Origin: Escherichia fergusonii ATCC 35469
GTDB lineage: Bacteria > Pseudomonadota > Gammaproteobacteria > Enterobacterales > Enterobacteriaceae
NCBI RefSeq assembly: GCF_000026225.1
Contig: NC_011740.1
Location: 2,232,001-2,296,000 of the forward strand
Reading direction: 5' to 3'
Length of the DNA stretch: 64,000 nucleotides
Below the pieces are notes generated by a model. That model saw only the letters and a program-made list of their open reading frames with translations, was not told the DNA's origin and did no database searches. Positions 54,542-63,641 of this stretch are shown in pieces. Both the position numbers and the translations under genes were made by a program. Every line of letters begins with the position of its first letter. Position 1 is the stretch's first letter.

Positions 54542-54689
54542 TATTTTCCCTCTCCTGTTAATTATTGAGAATAATTATTACTTCACTCAATAAGCTGCGG
54601 ATATAACATTCTGAACCGCAGCTATTTGTGAATCCTTTCACAGTTTAAATTTCCCCACGCGCATAGCCTTAATATCAGCACGCAATATT

Positions 54690-54816
54690 TATACTCTAAA
54701 TAATTCGAGTTGCAGGAAGGCGACAAGTGAGTGAGTCCCCCGGAGCTTACATAAGTAAGTGACTGGGGTGAGCGAACGCAGACGCAGCACATGCAACTTG
54801 AAGTATGACGAGTATA
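54690..54816. repeat. Intact ERIC (IRU) element
   Basis: A 127 bp imperfect palindrome with ends TATACTCTAAATAATTCGAG and CTTGAAGTATGACGAGTATA. It lies between yeiS and preT, ending 43 bp before the preT ATG, so it may be part of the preT leader or its promoter. Confidence 0.95.
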
Positions 54817-54859
54817 TTTAGCGTTCGCCTTAATTACTCATAGCATTAAGGAAGATCAC

Positions 54860-56098
54860 ATGCCGCAACAAAATTATCTGGATGAACTCACTCCGGCTTT
54901 TACGCCTTTACTGGCAATAAAAGAGGCATCCCGCTGTTTATTATGTCATGACGCCCCCTGTAGTCAGGCTTGTCCGGCGCAAACTGACCCAGGGAAATTT
55001 ATCCGCTCAATCTACTTTCGTAATTTTAAAGGCGCTGCCGAGACAATTCGCGAAAATAATGCCCTCGGTGCCGTTTGTGCCAGAGTGTGTCCAACGGAGA
55101 AATTATGTCAAAGCGGTTGTACCCGTGCCGGTGTTGATGATCCAATTGATATTGGCCGCTTGCAGCGTTTTATCACTGATTTTGAACAACAAACCGGGAT
55201 GGATATTTATCAGCCAGGCACTAAAACGCTCGGTAAGGTAGCGATTATTGGCGCGGGCCCTGCCGGGTTACAGGCCAGTGTGACGCTGACAAATATGGGT
55301 TACGACGTCACTATTTATGAAAAAGAACCACAGCCCGGTGGCTGGCTATGTAACGGTATTCCGCAATTTCGGTTACCGCAATCGGTGCTGGATGCAGAAA
55401 TCGCCCGTATTGAAAAAATGGGCGTGACCATTAAGTGCAACAACGAAGTCGGTAAAACAATCACCCTGGAGCAACTAAAAGCGGAAAACCGCGCAGTACT
55501 TGTCACCGTAGGGTTGTCGGGCGGTTCCGGGCTACCGCTGTTTGAGCATAGCGACGTTGAGATTGCCGTCGACTTCTTGCAACGTGCACGACAGGCGCAG
55601 GGCGATATCAGCATTCCACAAAGCGCATTAATTATCGGCGGCGGTGATGTCGCGATGGACGTTGCCAGCACGCTGAAAGTTCTCGGCTGTCAGGCGGTAA
55701 CCTGCGTAGCACGTGAAGAGTTAGATGCGTTTCCGGCAAGCGAAAAAGAGTTTGCCAGCGCCCGGGAACTGGGCGTTTCGATCATCGATGGATTCACACC
55801 AGTAGCCGTGGAAGCCAATAAAGTCACGTTTAAGCATGTACGGTTACCGGGCGAACTGACGATGGCGGCAGATAAAATTATTCTCGCCGTCGGCCAGCAT
55901 GCCAGACTGGATGCCTTTGCGGAGTTAGAGCCGCAGCGTAACACCATCAAAACACAAAATTACCAGACCCGCGACCCGCAAGTCTTTGCTGCTGGCGATA
56001 TTGTTGAGGGTGACAAAACCGTGGTCTATGCAGTGAAAACCGGGAAAGAAGCCGCCGGGGCGATTCATCACTATTTAGAGGGAGCTTGCTCATGTTAA
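54860..56098 (+). CDS. preT: Dihydropyrimidine dehydrogenase subunit PreT
   Basis: NAD-binding flavoprotein subunit of the PreTA complex, which reduces uracil and thymine to dihydro forms. It has 412 residues. The N-terminal region has Fe-S cysteines (CLLCHDAPCSQACPA and CARVCPTEKLCQSGC) resembling the small subunit of glutamate synthase. Next come the FAD-binding VAIIGAGPAGLQA, the NAD-binding LIIGGGDVAMDVA, and AAGDIVEG near the C-terminus. It overlaps preA by seven bases. Confidence 0.96.
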   Translation: MPQQNYLDELTPAFTPLLAIKEASRCLLCHDAPCSQACPAQTDPGKFIRSIYFRNFKGAAETIRENNALGAVCARVCPTEKLCQSGCTRAGVDDPIDIGRLQRFITDFEQQTGMDIYQPGTKTLGKVAIIGAGPAGLQASVTLTNMGYDVTIYEKEPQPGGWLCNGIPQFRLPQSVLDAEIARIEKMGVTIKCNNEVGKTITLEQLKAENRAVLVTVGLSGGSGLPLFEHSDVEIAVDFLQRARQAQGDISIPQSALIIGGGDVAMDVASTLKVLGCQAVTCVAREELDAFPASEKEFASARELGVSIIDGFTPVAVEANKVTFKHVRLPGELTMAADKIILAVGQHARLDAFAELEPQRNTIKTQNYQTRDPQVFAAGDIVEGDKTVVYAVKTGKEAAGAIHHYLEGACSC

Positions 56099-57327
56099 CG
56101 AAAGATCTTTCGATTACTTTTTGCGGCGTGAAGTTTCCCAACCCGTTCTGCCTCTCTTCTTCGCCGGTAGGCAACTGCTATGAGATGTGCGCCAAAGCCT
56201 ACGACACGGGCTGGGGCGGCGTGGTGTTTAAAACGATCGGCTTTTTTATCGCCAACGAAGTCTCGCCGCGTTTTGATCATCTGGTGAAAGAAGATACCGG
56301 TTTTATCGGCTTCAAAAATATGGAGCAGATTGCCGAGCATCCGTTGGAAGAGAATCTGGCCGCCCTGCGTCGGCTGAAAGAAGATTATCCTGACAAAGTA
56401 TTGATCGCCTCGATCATGGGGGAAAATGAGCAGCAGTGGGAAGATCTGGCGCGCCTGGTGCAAGAAGCTGGTGCCGATATGATCGAGTGTAACTTCTCCT
56501 GTCCGCAAATGACTTCTCATGCGATGGGTAGCGATGTCGGGCAAAGCCCGGAACTGGTAGAAAAATATTGTCGGGCGGTGAAACGCGGTTCTACGCTGCC
56601 GATGCTGGCGAAGATGACGCCGAATATCGGTGATATGTGCGAAGTGGCGCTGGCGGCGAAGCGCGGCGGCGCAGATGGCATTGCGGCGATTAACACCGTT
56701 AAATCCATTACCAATATCGATCTTAATCAGAAAATTGGTATGCCGATCGTTAACGGTAAATCGAGTATTTCCGGATATTCCGGTAAAGCGGTAAAACCGA
56801 TCGCCCTGCGCTTTATTCAGCAAATGCGCACCCATCCTGAGCTGCGCGATTTCCCGATCAGCGGTATCGGCGGTATTGAAACCTGGGAAGATGCGGCAGA
56901 GTTTTTATTGCTCGGTGCAGCGACATTACAGGTGACCACCGGTATTATGCAGTACGGGTATCGGATAGTGGAAGATATGGCGAGCGGGTTATCACATTAT
57001 CTCGCCGATCAGGGGTTTGATTCGTTGCAGGAGATGGTAGGTCTGGCGAATCACAATATTGTCCCGGCGGAAGATTTAGACCGTAGCTATATCGTCTATC
57101 CCCATATCAATCTCGATAAATGTGTCGGATGCGGACGCTGTTATATTTCCTGTTACGACGGCGGTCATCAGGCGATGGAGTGGAATGAGAAAACGCGCAC
57201 ACCGCATTGTAATACCGAGAAGTGCGTTGGTTGTCTGCTTTGTGGTCACGTCTGCCCGGTTGGTTGTATTGATCTTGGGGAAGTGAAGTTTAAGAAAGGT
57301 GAGAAAGAACACCCGGTGACGTTGTAG
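56092..57327 (+). CDS. preA: Dihydropyrimidine dehydrogenase catalytic subunit PreA
   Basis: FMN and Fe-S subunit that carries out pyrimidine reduction, 411 residues. The dihydroorotate-dehydrogenase-like barrel includes NPFCLSSSPVGNCYEMC, VFKTIGFF, ECNFSCPQM with the catalytic cysteine, and ISGIGGIETWEDA. The C-terminus carries two 4Fe-4S motifs: CVGCGRCYISC and CVGCLLCGHVCPVGC. The start MLTKDLSITFCG follows an AGGGAG site in the end of preT. Confidence 0.97.
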   Translation: MLTKDLSITFCGVKFPNPFCLSSSPVGNCYEMCAKAYDTGWGGVVFKTIGFFIANEVSPRFDHLVKEDTGFIGFKNMEQIAEHPLEENLAALRRLKEDYPDKVLIASIMGENEQQWEDLARLVQEAGADMIECNFSCPQMTSHAMGSDVGQSPELVEKYCRAVKRGSTLPMLAKMTPNIGDMCEVALAAKRGGADGIAAINTVKSITNIDLNQKIGMPIVNGKSSISGYSGKAVKPIALRFIQQMRTHPELRDFPISGIGGIETWEDAAEFLLLGAATLQVTTGIMQYGYRIVEDMASGLSHYLADQGFDSLQEMVGLANHNIVPAEDLDRSYIVYPHINLDKCVGCGRCYISCYDGGHQAMEWNEKTRTPHCNTEKCVGCLLCGHVCPVGCIDLGEVKFKKGEKEHPVTL

Positions 57328-57329
57328 AA

Positions 57330-57388
57330 CCAGCGGCGCATCCGGTATTTGGCACCGATTGCCGGATGCGATGCATCCGGCAATACCC
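57330..57388. repeat. REP palindromes between preA and mglC
   Basis: GGCGCATCCGGTAT and GCCGGATGCGATGCATCCGGC form opposed REP units between the convergent genes. Confidence 0.8.
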
Positions 57389-57397
57389 AAAATCACA

Positions 57398-58408
57398 TCA
57401 CTTCTTACGTGCGTATTTCAGTGAATCCAGCGCCACGGCGAAGATAATAATCGCCCCTTTGATGATGTACTGCCAGTATGGGTTTACGCCGATGTACGTC
57501 AGGCCATAGTTGATGACGGTAAAAATAATCACCCCAGTCACCACGCCAATCACCGTCCCTACACCACCGCTGAACGATACACCGCCCACCACACACGCCG
57601 CGATAGCATCCAGCTCATACATAAAGCCGAGGTTGTTGGTGGCAGAGCCGATACGTCCGGCTTCTAACATCCCGCCGAAGGCATAGAACACACCAGACAA
57701 CGCGTAGATCATCAGCAGGTTCAGGCCGACGTTGACACCAGATACTTTCGCCGCTTCCGGGTTACCGCCAATGGCAAAAATGTTCTTGCCGAAGCGGGTT
57801 TTGTTCCACAACACCCAGACGAATGCCACCGCAATCAACGCGTAGAAAGTGATGTAAGAGAGACGGAAGCTCCCCAGCGCGACAAAGCCCTGAGCAAAGG
57901 TAGAGAAGCCACTGTCAAAACCAGAAATTGGCGACGCCCCGACAAAGTCGTAATAGAGCGAGTTGATGCCGTAGACGATAATCATCGTGCCGAGCGTGGT
58001 AATGAATGGCGTCACGTTGAGATAAGCGATAATCAGGCCGTTGATCAAACCGATCACCGCACCAATGGCACAGACAATCAGAATTACCAGCGCAATCGGC
58101 ATCGTCGCCATTTCCGGGAATACTTTGTTAGCGTTATCCATGGACTGCAATAACGTCGCCGCGACTACTGCCGCCAGCCCCACTTGACGACCTGCGGAAA
58201 GGTCAGTCCCCTGGGTGACAATTAATCCTGCTACACCAAGCGCGATAATAATACGCACCGATGACTGGGTGAGAATATTGCTTAAGTTTAACAGACTTAA
58301 AAATGTTGGGTCCTGGAAAATAATAATCGCCAGCAAAACTAAAAGAACGACGTAAATACCGCCCTCTTTCAGGTAAGTAAGAAAACTTTTCTTATTTAAC
58401 GCACTCAT
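57398..58408 (-). CDS. mglC: Galactose/methylgalactoside ABC permease MglC
   Basis: Membrane subunit of the high-affinity MglBAC galactose and methyl-beta-galactoside importer. It has 336 residues with about ten hydrophobic segments of the RbsC/AraH family. Typical motifs are GLIVTQGTDLSAGRQVGLAAV near residue 60 and NIFAIGGNPEAAKVSGVNV in the cytoplasmic loop. Last gene of the operon, 15 bp after mglA. Confidence 0.97.
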   Translation of the reverse strand: MSALNKKSFLTYLKEGGIYVVLLVLLAIIIFQDPTFLSLLNLSNILTQSSVRIIIALGVAGLIVTQGTDLSAGRQVGLAAVVAATLLQSMDNANKVFPEMATMPIALVILIVCAIGAVIGLINGLIIAYLNVTPFITTLGTMIIVYGINSLYYDFVGASPISGFDSGFSTFAQGFVALGSFRLSYITFYALIAVAFVWVLWNKTRFGKNIFAIGGNPEAAKVSGVNVGLNLLMIYALSGVFYAFGGMLEAGRIGSATNNLGFMYELDAIAACVVGGVSFSGGVGTVIGVVTGVIIFTVINYGLTYIGVNPYWQYIIKGAIIIFAVALDSLKYARKK

Positions 58409-58423
58409 GGGAGGCCCCTAATC

Positions 58424-59944
58424 TTAAAGGTGCAAAGACGCAAGACGCAGAATTTCGTTTTGCGTTGTTGTTTTTGTATCGACAATTCCGGAAACGAGGC
58501 CATTACTCATAACCAGAATACGGTCTGTTATCCCTAACAACTCTGGCATTTCGGAGGAAATAATAATAATCCCCTTGCCTTTCTTCGCCAGTTCGGCAAT
58601 TAACTGATAAATTTCAAACTTCGCTCCGACATCAATACCGCGCGTCGGTTCATCGAGCATTAATATTTCTGGTTGCGTTAGCAGCCAGCGCCCAATAATT
58701 ACCTTTTGCTGATTACCGCCGGAGAGTGAACCAATTTGCGTACGATGTCCCGGCGTTTTTACCCGCATCGAATCAATTACCCACTGGGTATCGCTTTTCA
58801 TCCGCGAGTTATCCAGCAAGCCAACTTTATTTTTGTAGTTGCGGATATTGGAAATTAACGAGTTAAAGCCAATATCCAGATAGGCATAAATTCCCGTTGA
58901 GCGGCGCTCTTCAGTTACCAGTGCAAATCCGTGGTTTATGGCTTCGTTGGCGTTATGGTTATTGATCTTTTTGCCATGCAACGTTATGGTGCCAGCCGAT
59001 TTCTCGCGAATACCAAATAACGTCTCAACAATATCGGTACGTTTCGCCCCCACCAGACCGGCAATGCCGAGGATCTCCCCTTTATGCAGATCAAACGAGA
59101 CATCGCGAATCGACGGCTGGCGCAGCGACGTCAGGTTACGCACTTCCAGAATCACTTCGCCTGGCTTGTTTTCTTTGTCAGGGAAACGCTGATTAAGAGA
59201 GCGTCCAACCATCATGGCGATGATCTTGTCCATCGTCAGCCCTGCCAGTGGTTCGGTAGCGATCCACTGACCGTCGCGCAATACGGTGACTTCATCACAT
59301 AACTGGAAGATTTCTTCCATTTTATGCGAGATATAAACAATACCGCAGCCGCGCTCTTTTAATTTACGGATAATAGTGAACAGATGATTGACCTCTTTTT
59401 CGGTTAACGAAGAAGTCGGTTCATCCATAATCACAATTTTCGCGTTATAGGAAAACGCTTTAGCGATTTCGATCATCTGCATTTGCGAAACGGATAATGT
59501 GCCGACGCGCGCACGCGGATCGATATCAATATCCAGCTCATCAAAAATCGCTTTGGTTTCGCGGTACATTTTGTCCTGATCGACAAACATGCCTTTGGTG
59601 GGATATCGCCCCAGCCACATGTTGTCCATCACCGAACGTTGTAATACCAGGTTTAATTCCTGGTGTACCATCGAAATACCATTTTCCAGTGCTTCTTTGG
59701 CAGAATGAAAATCGATCTCTTTACCCTGGAACAAAATGGTGCCGGAGTCTTTTTGATAAATACCAAACAGGCATTTTAATAATGTTGATTTTCCTGCGCC
59801 GTTTTCCCCCATTAATGCATGGATAGAATGTGGCCGGACTTTTAAATTAACGTTATCAAGTGCCTTAACCCCCGGAAAAGACTTGTTGATACCGCTCATT
59901 TCCAACAAGTATTCCCCGGAAGACGGAGTCGTTGAGCTGACCAT
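58424..59944 (-). CDS. mglA: Galactose/methylgalactoside ABC ATPase MglA
   Basis: Double-ATPase subunit of the Mgl importer, 506 residues. The first ATP-binding domain has Walker A GENGAGKST, LSVSQMQMIEIAKA and Walker B IVIMDEPTSSL. The second has a degenerate Walker A (GLVGAKRTD), SLSGGNQQKV and LMLDEPTRGID. This asymmetry is normal for sugar importers of this class. It is separated from mglB by 60 bp with a hairpin. Confidence 0.97.
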   Translation of the reverse strand: MVSSTTPSSGEYLLEMSGINKSFPGVKALDNVNLKVRPHSIHALMGENGAGKSTLLKCLFGIYQKDSGTILFQGKEIDFHSAKEALENGISMVHQELNLVLQRSVMDNMWLGRYPTKGMFVDQDKMYRETKAIFDELDIDIDPRARVGTLSVSQMQMIEIAKAFSYNAKIVIMDEPTSSLTEKEVNHLFTIIRKLKERGCGIVYISHKMEEIFQLCDEVTVLRDGQWIATEPLAGLTMDKIIAMMVGRSLNQRFPDKENKPGEVILEVRNLTSLRQPSIRDVSFDLHKGEILGIAGLVGAKRTDIVETLFGIREKSAGTITLHGKKINNHNANEAINHGFALVTEERRSTGIYAYLDIGFNSLISNIRNYKNKVGLLDNSRMKSDTQWVIDSMRVKTPGHRTQIGSLSGGNQQKVIIGRWLLTQPEILMLDEPTRGIDVGAKFEIYQLIAELAKKGKGIIIISSEMPELLGITDRILVMSNGLVSGIVDTKTTTQNEILRLASLHL

Positions 59945-59973
59945 ATAATTTTACCTTGTTGGCCATACAATAA

Positions 59974-59996
59974 GGGCGCAGTAAACGACTACGCCC
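59974..59996 (-). terminator. Hairpin between mglB and mglA
   Basis: On the minus strand GGGCGTAGT and ACTGCGCCC pair (one G-T) with a five-base loop, followed by TTATTG. It lies eight bases after the mglB stop. It can act as a partial terminator or 3' barrier, which would explain the known excess of MglB over MglA and MglC. Confidence 0.6.
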
Positions 59997-60004
59997 AATC
60001 AGTC

Positions 60005-61003
60005 TTATTTCTTGCTGAATTCAGCCAGGTTGTCTTTATCTACGCCAACATAAGGTACGCGGACCACTTTGTTGTCGATTTTCCAGTTGGTGCCATCAGC
60101 CGCACCTTTGCCATCGGCCAGGTTTTTCGCCAGATCAAAGGTCGCTTTCGCCTGGTTGTTAGCATCGTTCAGTACGGTGCCCGCCAGTGCACCGGATTTC
60201 ACCAGCGCCAGCGCTTCTGGCAGCGCATCGACGCCAAACACCGGAATGCTGGACTTGTTGTGTGCTTTCAGTGCTTCTACTGCGCCCATTGCCATCGCAT
60301 CGTTGTTGGCGATAACCACTTCGATTTTGTTGGCGTTCGGGCCAGACAGCCAGGCGTCCATCTTATCTTTCGCCTGAGCGGTATCCCACATTGCGGTATC
60401 TAACTGTAACTGTTCAGTTTTGATGCCTTTGTCGTTCAGCTCTTTAATCACGTAAGTGGTGCGTGCTTCTGCATCCGGATGGCCCGGTTCACCTTTCAGC
60501 AGTACGAATTGAATCTGACCGTCTTTGTTGAGATCCCAACCCTGGTTTGCCGCCCAATGCTTAGCAATCAAATCGCCCTGAATAATGCCGGACTCTTTGG
60601 AGTCAGTGCCAACATAGTAGGCTTTATCGTAGCTATCCAGCGCCTTACGAGACGGTTCTTTGTTAAAGAAAACCACCGGCACGTTTTGCCCACGCGCTTT
60701 CTCAATCACCGTACCCGCAGCTGCCGGGTCAACCAGGTTGATTGCCAGTGCCTTCACCCCTTTCGCCAGCAATACGTCGATCTGATCGTTCTGCTTGGAC
60801 TGGTCATTCTGAGAATCATTCATCAGCAGCTGAACATCTGGCGCGGCTTTCGCATCTTGTTCGATAGCCTTGCGCACAACAGACATAAAGTTATCGTCGT
60901 ACTTATAGATTGTTACACCAATACGGGTATCAGCAGCGTGTGCAGTGGCACCGAATAACATGCTGGCCATGATTGCAGACAGGGTTAACACCTTCTTATT
61001 CAT
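60005..61003 (-). CDS. mglB: Galactose-binding periplasmic protein MglB
   Basis: Periplasmic D-galactose/D-glucose binding protein for transport and for Trg-mediated chemotaxis. The 332-residue precursor starts at MNKKVLTLSAIMASMLFGATAHA, a signal peptide; the frame extending to 61057 is not used. Characteristic stretches are ADTRIGVTIYKYDDNFMS, NDSQNDQSKQNDQID, FFNKEPSRKALDSYDKAYYVG and the calcium-binding loop DLNKDGQIQ. First gene of mglBAC, under CRP activation and GalS/GalR repression. Confidence 0.98.
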   Translation of the reverse strand: MNKKVLTLSAIMASMLFGATAHAADTRIGVTIYKYDDNFMSVVRKAIEQDAKAAPDVQLLMNDSQNDQSKQNDQIDVLLAKGVKALAINLVDPAAAGTVIEKARGQNVPVVFFNKEPSRKALDSYDKAYYVGTDSKESGIIQGDLIAKHWAANQGWDLNKDGQIQFVLLKGEPGHPDAEARTTYVIKELNDKGIKTEQLQLDTAMWDTAQAKDKMDAWLSGPNANKIEVVIANNDAMAMGAVEALKAHNKSSIPVFGVDALPEALALVKSGALAGTVLNDANNQAKATFDLAKNLADGKGAADGTNWKIDNKVVRVPYVGVDKDNLAEFSKK

Positions 61004-61199
61004 GAGATCTCCGGTTTTCTTATGCAGGGTAAAGTGCTTGAGATAAATGTCCGGCACTTAGCATTGTTAAAACAAATGTTAAAAGCGCCAGATTCTTTTT
61101 ATAAATATTTTAAATCATCAGCCTGTAGACGGTCATAAAACAGGCCCAAATGTTGTTATTCCTGGCTGAACCTCGCTAAAAGTGATAATTCACTGTTAC

Positions 61200-61290
61200 A
61201 TATCGGTTACAGCACTGAAAACGGTGCCATCATAGCCATCACATTGTTAAGATACTGTGAAATCACTCACAGATTGAAAGCGGTTACATC
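61200..61290 (-). promoter_or_regulatory. mgl promoter region with CRP and GalS/GalR sites
   Basis: A perfect CRP half-site pair TGTGA-N6-TCACA lies at 61256-61271. Immediately beside it, ATTGAAAGCGGTTACA (61273-61288) matches the GalR/GalS operator consensus with its central CG. A second, weaker operator-like sequence, GCACTGAAAACGGTGCC, lies at 61212-61228. The rest of the 61004-61301 interval is the mglB leader. Confidence 0.75.
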
Positions 61291-61301
61291 AGGTGATTTG
61301 C

Positions 61302-62324
61302 TTAGTTAGTGATCGCTGCCGCATTCTGTCTGGCAGCAACTGAATGACGACGAACCAGAGTGGGCATAAAGCAGTGACTGGCGGAAAGATCCAGCGTACC
61401 CGCTGCCCCTTGTAATGCCAGTTCCGTCGCCATTTTTGCCATCGATGCAATGGGATAACGAACGGTGGTCAGTTGTGGATCGGTATATCGGGCGATAGGG
61501 ATATCGTCAAAACCGATAATAGAAAGATGCTGTGGAATGGTAATGCCGTTGTCTTTTAACGCGGTTAGCGCTCCTGCGGCCATATTGTCGTTATACGCAA
61601 ACACGGCGGAGAGTTGCAAATTGCGCCCCAGTAGCTCTACCATCGCGGCTTCCCCTCCTTGCATGTCTGGCGTTCCCATACCAATCCAGCTATCTGGCGG
61701 AACAATATCCCGCTCTTTTAGCGCACTCAGCCAGCCTGCTTTACGCATCGCATCATCTTCAATGCCGTGACTGGAGGCAAGGTATCCGATACGTTGATGG
61801 CCGTTGTTCAATAACATTCTGGTTGCCATTCTGGCACCGCTACAATTATCGAGGCAAACACAGCGATGTGCATATCCTGGCACCAGACGATTAATCAACA
61901 CCATTCCGGGTATTTGCTCCATAAACTGGACCAGTTCCTCATCACTGAGCGCTTTTGAATGAACAATCAAAGCATTACAGCGTTGACGAATTAACACCTC
62001 AATGGCATGGCGCTCTTTTTCTGCTTCATGGTAGCTGTTGCCAATCAGTACATATTTCTGGTGCTGCTGGGCAACGAGATCCACGGCCTTGACCAGGGCT
62101 CCGAAAAAGGCATCTGACACGTCCATCACCACCACGCCGATGGTTTCGCTGATCTGCGTCGCCAGCGCCTGAGCATTGGCGTTCGGACGGTAATCCAGTA
62201 GCGTTACCGCTTTCATTACTGCTTCACGCGTGTCAGGGCTGACTAATACACTGTTGTTTAGCACCCTGGAAACCGTAGCTACGGAGACGCCAGCCTGACG
62301 AGCCACATCACGTATGGTGATCAT
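61302..62324 (-). CDS. galS: LacI-family repressor GalS
   Basis: Galactose isorepressor that controls mglBAC and its own gene. From MITIRDVARQAGVSVATVSR the product has 340 residues; an upstream ATG at 62360 is unlikely. The LacI helix-turn-helix covers residues 1-25 and the hinge YRPNANAQALA about 45-55. The effector domain includes GVVVMDVSDAFFGALV, AVFAYNDNMAAGAL and IIGFDDIPIARYTDPQLTTV. The C-terminus ends NAAAITN, a few residues shorter than I recall for K-12. Confidence 0.96.
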   Translation of the reverse strand: MITIRDVARQAGVSVATVSRVLNNSVLVSPDTREAVMKAVTLLDYRPNANAQALATQISETIGVVVMDVSDAFFGALVKAVDLVAQQHQKYVLIGNSYHEAEKERHAIEVLIRQRCNALIVHSKALSDEELVQFMEQIPGMVLINRLVPGYAHRCVCLDNCSGARMATRMLLNNGHQRIGYLASSHGIEDDAMRKAGWLSALKERDIVPPDSWIGMGTPDMQGGEAAMVELLGRNLQLSAVFAYNDNMAAGALTALKDNGITIPQHLSIIGFDDIPIARYTDPQLTTVRYPIASMAKMATELALQGAAGTLDLSASHCFMPTLVRRHSVAARQNAAAITN

Positions 62325-62414
62325 ATTCACTACCCTGTTCTGAAAATTGCAGTAGGCCACTGCATGCTGGCGGCTATTTTGTCAGCACTGAATACAGGAC
62401 TTCGTGAATCGAGT

Positions 62415-62472
62415 CACAGCAATGGAAACGGTTACAGTCATTTTGTTAATGAATGTGATCCAGATCGTTATC
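62415..62472 (-). promoter_or_regulatory. galS promoter: GalS operator and CRP site
   Basis: AATGGAAACGGTTACAG (62421-62437) matches the GalS/GalR operator with a central ACGGT. AATGTGATCCAGATCG around 62452-62467 matches a CRP site. The arrangement fits the known autoregulated, CRP-dependent galS promoter. The CRP site touches the 3' end of yeiB. Confidence 0.65.
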
Positions 62473-63625
62473 TGAGTGTATTGGGAGTTGTTGCCCCTGA
62501 TGATAGCAGGGTTAAACGACGCCAGAGCCATTCAACGGGTCCCTGCCGAAAGAAATGCAACCAAATAATGGAGAAAAGAAGATTCGCCAGCCATACCGGA
62601 ACAACAAATAACAGTAGTTCCAGGCGGTTAAACTGCATAAACAGACCGAGCTGGTAAAACAGCGTGGTACAAATTAATGTTTGTAACAGGTAATTCGTCA
62701 GCGCCATCCGTCCTACACAGGCAATTGCCAGTACCACTTTAAAGCGGCTGAGCTGCGGCCAATAACCAAACAATAATGCCGCATAACCCACGGTCTGAAA
62801 CGGCGCACCAATCTCGCGCGGGAGCTGCAATAAAAACGCGCACCAGCGATACGCCCAGTCCAGTCGCCACTGCAATATGATCGCAGGTAAGTTGATGACA
62901 ACACCAATCACCACCAGCACCATTCCCGTTCGGCGATAATGACGCAGACTGTATTGCCCTTTCAGCCACCCGCTGCGCATCAATGCTGCGCCAATCAACA
63001 TCATCCCCGCCAGCTGCCAGCCGTACTGCGCACCTAACGCCAGTAGACTGTCTCCGACCGCATTCGCACGATTCCCAATAGCCTCTGCGCTGCCGTGGAG
63101 TTTCCAGTATTTTTCATACAAGAGGGTAGACGCATCTGGCGTCCAGGCGCGGCTGGTCTGGCTGTCAGAAATCATACCCAGCAACAGCAATACGCCTAAT
63201 CCCACCAGATACAGCAATACGCCTGTATTAAACAAACTTTTCACTGAAGGTGCATCGCGTACCAGTCGCCAGCAAATCAACCCCACCAGACCGTAGGCCA
63301 ACAGAATATCGCCATCCCAGAATAATAACCCGTGAATAAATCCCAACAGAACCAGCAGTGTTAAACGAGACTGGATCCAACGTCTGCCACGCGGCAGCAG
63401 CATTTGCAAACCTGCACCAAACAGCAATGCAAAAAGTGTGAGGAATTTAACCTGCCCGATAAGATCAATAAATGCCCAGGTCCAGGCATCTTGCGGCGTA
63501 ATAGTGCCGTACCAGGCGGGATTGAGATAAGCCGCCTTTGGTAACCCAAAGGCGCTGATGTTTAATAGCAGGATCCCCAGAACGGCGACGCCGCGAACAA
63601 AATCGAGCGTGACGTTGCGCTCCAT
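62468..63625 (-). CDS. yeiB: DUF418 inner-membrane protein YeiB
   Basis: A 385-residue integral membrane protein with about nine hydrophobic segments. The N-terminus MERNVTLDFVRGVAVLGILLLN is the DUF418/acyltransferase-3-like start, with the Asp-x-x-Arg pair, and the C-terminal DUF418 region contains VGRMALTNYLLQTLICT and WLHFFRQGPVEWLWRRLT. It lies 16 bp after folE on the same strand and is probably cotranscribed. Function unknown. Confidence 0.93.
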   Translation of the reverse strand: MERNVTLDFVRGVAVLGILLLNISAFGLPKAAYLNPAWYGTITPQDAWTWAFIDLIGQVKFLTLFALLFGAGLQMLLPRGRRWIQSRLTLLVLLGFIHGLLFWDGDILLAYGLVGLICWRLVRDAPSVKSLFNTGVLLYLVGLGVLLLLGMISDSQTSRAWTPDASTLLYEKYWKLHGSAEAIGNRANAVGDSLLALGAQYGWQLAGMMLIGAALMRSGWLKGQYSLRHYRRTGMVLVVIGVVINLPAIILQWRLDWAYRWCAFLLQLPREIGAPFQTVGYAALLFGYWPQLSRFKVVLAIACVGRMALTNYLLQTLICTTLFYQLGLFMQFNRLELLLFVVPVWLANLLFSIIWLHFFRQGPVEWLWRRLTLLSSGATTPNTLR

Positions 63626-63641
63626 GGTTCCTGCCTTTTAA

